In this document: one piece after another, positions 59,136-64,000 of the stretch
Layout: every line of letters begins with the position of its first letter
How positions within the stretch are numbered: position 1 is the stretch's first letter
From: Podaxis mareebaensis
Lineage: Eukaryota; Basidiomycota; Agaricomycetes; Agaricales; Agaricaceae
Length of the DNA: 64,000 nucleotides
Assembly (NCBI GenBank): GCA_018524725.1
Contig: JAEUWP010000381.1
Location: 54,583-118,582, forward strand
Direction of reading: 5' to 3'
Position numbers and translations under genes: made by a program
The notes under the pieces: model-generated
The model's database searches: none
Seen by the model: only the letters and a program-made list of their open reading frames with translations
Told to the model about the DNA's origin: nothing

Positions 59136-60602
59136 TCAGCATCTCAATCCCTCTGTCAACATCTCCAAAACTGAAAACGCGGAGCCCCAAGAAGAAATAT
59201 ATCCATGCCCAGCATGCCTAACAAAGATAGAATGAATTCGTAAGTTCTTGAGACCTAATGGTATGAGATCGCGGCCACACACCCGTAATTGAATATCAAA
59301 GGTACAGTGCGGCCGTCCTTAACTTGAACCCTTTGAGCTTCCAACCGCAAACCTCCTTTCCTGCTTGGTCGTAGCCCGCATCCATCTTCAATAACTAACG
59401 GTAATAAATCTTCTACAGTGGGTTCTCGCTTTCGTCGTATTTCCGGTGGTGCCAGTTCGGGGAAGAGAGCGAGCCCCCGTCTGAGGATGTCCATTCTCGT
59501 TTCCAGTCTAGGCAACGGATACCTGTCACATACTTTATCCGGGCACGTATGAAAGAAAGAAGTAAAGAGTAGACTCACCAGTCATTGGCTTCTTTCACAC
59601 CACCAACTACCACATCTCCACTCTGCCTCGGAATGATATACACCCACTCCTTCCCAGTCAATGTCCTTCCCGATCTCACCCAAGGAGCTCTTAGGATCAC
59701 GGTCTGCCCGCGAGTGGGATAAACATCCCGGTCCTCTACGCCACCAAGCGATCGAGCACCTAATCCTGTGCAAATGATCAGTCCGTGTACTGGAACTTTC
59801 CGTGCCAAGGAAGTCCGCCTCTGGTGATCATGGTGGAAAATATATGGTCCTCCCTCCAGGATCTGGTTGATATGTTGAACTGTGCCACGCGAAATGGTAC
59901 CTCCTTTGGCCAGAAAACGAGCTTGGAGGTAGCCTAAATAGAGTGGAACGTCAATTGTGAGGGTTTCGAATTCGACACCCCGAACAACGCCTGTTTTGAG
60001 ACTTGTCGTGGGCACTTCACGGCGCTATATCGAGTCAGCCCGAACAAGATGCCATTGCAAGGGGACTCACGCCTGGGTAACAGTCCAAGACCGCCTCACT
60101 TCCATAGCCATCTTCGTATAGCTCCTCTTGTTTCAACCGGAGGAAACATCCCTCTGCCGATCCTTTGCCAGGCTCTGAGAGTTTCCACATGTATTCAAAG
60201 GTTTCTCTGTCGATTTCTGCGTGAGTTTGGTATGAGATTTGTATGAGACACAGCGAATGGCATATTGAAGCCTACTTTGGAGGCGAACATCCTCTCCAGA
60301 AAGAGTTACGTGATGCGCTCCCTGGACACTAATTCAGTAACATATCAACGCAATCGTCGGTGCTGACATACAGCCCAGCAGCTGGTGTATCTAGAGCTCT
60401 TCTCATCTCCCGGGAAGGTATCGGCAACGATCGTCACACGATAATCTCCGCTTTCCTGAAGCACAATTGCAGTCGTCAAACCAATAACACCTTGGGAATA
60501 AGTAACCATCAGCCTCAGTGTTAGTGATAGCTCAAGAATTGTATATATACCTGCCCCGAGCACGACGATCTCTTTCTTCTCAAACTTTGCGTGATCCACC
60601 AT
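59136..60602 (-). CDS. D-amino-acid oxidase (DAO/DASPO family)
   Basis: FAD enzyme that deaminates D-amino acids to oxo acids, ammonia and H2O2, usually in peroxisomes. The dinucleotide-binding start is KKEIVVLGAGVIGLTTAIVL, joined across an intron after GAG. Then come SRYTSCWAGAHHV, the DRETFEYMWKLSEP helix, and GLIICTGLGARSLGGVED (second FAD contact). GQTVILRAPWV follows, then the substrate arginine in GCGLRPSRKGG. The DAO signature is VPLIFNYGHAGHGYISSWG, joined by an intron inside NYG. About seven introns, roughly 390-400 residues. The C-terminus is LTEGLRC, so a clear SKL-type PTS1 is absent. D-amino-acid oxidase and D-aspartate oxidase cannot be told apart safely here. Confidence 0.92.
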
Positions 60603-61223
60603 AAGAGTAAAGCTGAGAGATAAAGAAGCAAGATGTCAGTTCGTTTGAGTCGAAATCTCCATATGGAAAGACAGTCACGCGGACTGGTTGGCTGGGACCA
60701 GCTGGGACCGCAGGAAAACACCGCGTTCTTGGTTCGCAATATTGGACATTGTCGGAAGTTAACCTAGGGTCAGGTAGTAGAGTTTTTCAGGTCGTGTGAG
60801 CTGGAGCAAAAACCAAACTCATGGTCCTACCTGGCAAGGCCGAGAGTCCATTGGGAATCCCATAGCTGTTGATAAACTTTCGTAATGACGGACAGGAGAC
60901 AAAGGATACGACATCTAGAGTCCATAGATAGGGCATAAAAAAAGAGGAAGTCCGACTTGTGGTCCATGCCCCCCGCAAAATCAAATGCGCGTCGGGGATC
61001 AGTCTTGGCCCTTGGATGAATCACAAACCATTACTCTGGTTTAGAGCTTGAATAAGGTCAACTTCCTGTTGCTCTTCGTTTGATATTAGCTTGAAGCATG
61101 ACAGGACCAGAAAGGAAAATCGGCGACATGGAATAACTCATATAAATGTGCGAATATCCTCACTTACAGTTTAGGAGCGACTCGAGTACAATGAACAGAC
61201 GAGAGACCCAACATGATTTTATA
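60603..61223. other. Spacer, no gene recognised
   Basis: The minus-strand frames of about 65 codons are unrecognised. This is upstream of the DAO gene and downstream of the DUF6534 gene. Confidence 0.45.
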
Positions 61224-62587
61224 TTACACGACCTCCTCCCTTTTCCTTAACCATATCAAACCATTATTACCACTACAGGTCTCTGCAACCTGCAGCCCCT
61301 GATCTTGCTGTGATATGTTGGGACTCTCGAGTGAGACAGGTAAGGTTAGAACGTCTGGTGCGTATTCCGTTCGGCTCCGGCTGTTCAATACTCGTAGAAG
61401 GGTGTTTGAATAAAACTTGCTTATGAGAAAACCGGCAGCATTGAACAATTCACTATTCGGTATTCCAATCATCAGAGCACCAGTTAGCACAGTAATTAAT
61501 ACTATTCGCCATCAGTAACGCTTCACCCAATGTCCATGTGGCTAGCTCACCTGTTGCTGTCCCAGTCTCGACGGTCAACTTCAGCAGCTTTCGGATGAAG
61601 AATGAAGATCGTTGAAACTCTTTCTTGAGCTTAATGAGCTGTCAACTATGTTGTAAGTGAAGGTATTCAGGATAGTGCATTCTGTCCTGGGCGTACATAG
61701 TATGTCATCACAATTGCGATTAGGAGATCACAAGAAACCATTGAACCTATCCACACCTAAGAGGGAGTAAGCTTGAGTCTGCCCTTGGATCATCGAAGAG
61801 TCGTACAGAAATTGGAAGCGTCGTTGCCGGTGTATCCTTTACACGGAGCAAGATAAATGTCTGAGCAGAAAACGCTCGCGATCCCTCCGCAATCGCGCCA
61901 CCCAGTTGTACAAACGACAGCTGCGGGCCAATTAGTAAAGCGTAGAGATCTGTGTGAAGTTTTTGCTGGCTTGCCACTACGACAGCTGCGCTGATTTTCC
62001 GAGACCTCGAAACTGTGTAGATGCGACATGCATAAAACATCGCCGCTATCCACCCAACTTCAAACTGATATATCGTAACCTGTACTAAATTTTGAAACGA
62101 CATTTACTCACCTAAACCAGAAAGTATCGGAACGGTGAACCACATCGTCCCGATCAGCTCCAAATATTCGGCATCCCCAAAATTTAGCACGAAAGCTCGA
62201 TATAAGTCATAGGTCAGGAGGACTGTTTGCAAAGTTTCCAGAACGAATGTGACGCCGGCCATAGCTTTATTGACCCATGGGTCATGACAAAATGTCGTGT
62301 AATATGTGGCTAAAAGGACCCAGGAATTAGCAGAGAATCTTCGCGGGAGCGGCGAGTTCAGCTTACTTGTTTGGGCGACGAGCAAACCATATAGCCCCCA
62401 GTTTAGCACGAGACCTACGAACTATGTAATTTGACTTCAGCAACCCTAATGATTTTGACATGACCAGCGATGACGGATCGTATACCTGAGAGCTAGCACT
62501 GTGGCTTTATCAGCAGGAAGATCTCCAATGTAGATCACTGATCACACACCTATCAATGGGGTCAATCTTGGGCACCAACGATTCCAT
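61224..62587 (-). CDS. DUF6534-type seven-helix membrane protein
   Basis: Member of a large agaricomycete family of unknown function. The family markers in order are LVLNWGLYGLLVAQT, then a helix with WVNKAMAGVTFVLETLQTVLLTYDLY, then LIGTMWFTVPILSGL. Next come VGWIAAMFYACRIYTVSRS and, near the end, NAAGFLISKFYSNTLLRVLNSR, the typical last helix and KxYSN-LxxxLNSR motif. It has five or more introns, the first just after MESLVPKIDPIDR. The cytosolic tail after the last helix is 45 residues without special motifs. A receptor or channel role has been suggested only from the topology. The family call rests on remembered motifs. Confidence 0.85.
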
Positions 62588-64000
62588 GTTACCAGCTAGT
62601 TGGGTGAATCGAAGTCCGCGGCTCGAAGGCTTGTCACTTCAAGTCCGCAAAGGTTTTTAAACGGTCTCTGACTCAAATCGGCCCTACATCTTGGCGCACA
62701 AGCTGTTGGTTACTGTTGTCTCCCTGCATAAGCCCGTTACGCAAGCTCGACCGACAGGCCAGGATTTAACTAGCTGTGACAATTGATCCGTGAGAGCCAA
62801 AGCTGCGGAAGCCTAGGGAGGGAAGGTCTACCTCCGATGACAGAACCACAAATCTGGTCCCACTCATGGGCGTCAAACTGTGTCACACTTCTGTCTATTT
62901 CGCCCATTATCCCCGGCGCGCCCCGGTACTGCATGCAATGAGTCCTTGGCCTGGCAGCCGTAAGCCGGCACCATCTTCGTAAAATGGTCCTGAGCTACAA
63001 TAAATTTGATCTTTGTAACTAGTGTAAGGGTAATGCACGGGCTGCAAGAGGCCTGTGATGACAAATGCAAGACGTAGAATAAAGGTCAACTGTATGTCTG
63101 AAAGGAAATGTAGATTTAAAAGGATGTTATGATTTTTTCTCTACAACTTGCCAAGGCATTTATCTATGGGGGAACAATGCGAGCTCGATGTCAATGGTTT
63201 CGAAGTGAATGAAGCAGCCGAAACACGCTTTATACATCGAGACTCGAAAACAAAGGTTTATGGAGTAAAAATGCAACTGCCAAGCCATGACGTCCATGGT
63301 TGGAGTGTTCATTGAGAACAAGCAATGGATATGGGACGGCTCGCGATGCCTTCGAGCTTCCAAAATGGTCCTCTTTTATGTGTCAGGACAACAGACGAGC
63401 AACAGACCATTACAGCTGAGCGCTTGGGCGCTCACCGTCCGGCCGCTGACAAGCGTCGAACGGTCGGGGTGCTCGTAATGATCAAAGCATCCTAGAAAAA
63501 GGGGTTCTGTCACAGGTAGACAGTTACAGGGTTCAAAGACCCCAGACACAAGCCATATGAGGCTAGCCAGTGACGGGACTTAGACCTTCCCCTTCTGGGT
63601 TCTGCACAAAGTCCTTCACCTTTGTAGGTACTAGCATGGTTAATGAAAGATGTGCCTCGGACCAATTTAATTAGTGTTAAGAAGGTCTTGGTAAGAGGGT
63701 CACCGGCCGTCAACAGCCTTGGACTTCACGGTAGCTAGGCGCCATACTCAGTTGCCAAAAAGGCGAGGGATTGGAGAAGTAAATAAGAGCTCCCCATCTT
63801 TCATATTGGCAAGGATAATATTGGCAAACTTTCTCACAAAGCGCCATAGGGTGGGTCCGGCTTGGATTTAGTCCGCTCAGGGAAACCCTGAGAAAGATAC
63901 AGTCAACGCCCCCAGACGCTGCCATACTATGGGCTGCCCGTAGTTCGAACGTGCCCGAACTTCGAACGGTCACATCAGTCACTTGTTTCTCAGGCGATAA
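62588..64000. other. Intergenic to window end, no gene recognised
   Basis: Frames of 60-90 codons on both strands have no motif. No tRNA, repeat array or transposon end is visible. A gene running past 64000 cannot be excluded. Confidence 0.4.

Noticed and set aside
63940..63975. GTTCGAAC-like strings that look like tRNA T-loops near the right end
   Set aside because: No acceptor, D or anticodon stems can be formed around them.

Overview
The window reads as genomic DNA of a mushroom-forming basidiomycete (Agaricomycetes). Genes carry many introns of about 50-65 nt with GT..CTAAC/CTGAC..AG signals. The gene content fits the group: a class I hydrophobin, NACHT-type NLRs with the HPGTR entry motif, a DUF6534-type membrane protein, F-box proteins, a chitin-binding CBM19-like secreted protein and a TKL-like kinase. 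I see no viral genome, no autonomous transposon with readable transposase or reverse transcriptase, no CRISPR array and no rRNA.

Layout. 1-5.3 kb: hydrophobin, tRNA-Leu(CAG), and a GH1 beta-glucosidase on the minus strand. 6.4-11.3 kb: an unrecognised protein, an acidic nuclear-type protein and a divergent cyclin-like protein. 11.8-18.3 kb: an MFS permease (minus) divergent from the histone chaperone HIRA (plus). 18.7-20.6 kb: an NLR shortened at its C-terminus. 20.0-32.6 kb: a direct tandem duplication of about 6.3 kb (unit A about 20029-26328, unit B about 26329-32575). Each unit holds the 3' end of the NLR, a remnant of the HIRA 3' end, a PD-(D/E)xK nuclease-like gene (minus), a head-to-head F-box gene (plus) and a small secreted-protein ORF. 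In both units the nuclease and F-box genes are intact by my splice models and share an intergenic region of exactly 338 nt. The NLR piece and the secreted ORF of unit B are broken.

32.6-43.9 kb is mostly core: a Ser/Thr kinase, a PARP-type zinc-finger chromatin protein, ribosomal protein S26, a CBM19-like secreted protein, and a C2H2 + VEFS-box protein that looks like Su(z)12 of PRC2. 44-48 kb is a decaying stretch with a truncated NLR and an auxilin/SWA2-like pseudogene. 48-52 kb holds two related single-pass membrane proteins and a cyclin-like fragment. 53-57.9 kb holds a BUR1/CDK9-family kinase and an MTH1-like Nudix hydrolase. 58-62.6 kb holds a D-amino-acid oxidase with a broken tandem copy, and the DUF6534 protein. 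The last 1.4 kb shows no gene.

The candidate for a new system is the duplicated, divergently transcribed nuclease / F-box pair beside an NLR. A nuclease-like protein next to a ubiquitin-ligase adaptor resembles a self-limiting effector or toxin-antidote arrangement. The sequence shows the pairing and its selective preservation; the function is my inference.
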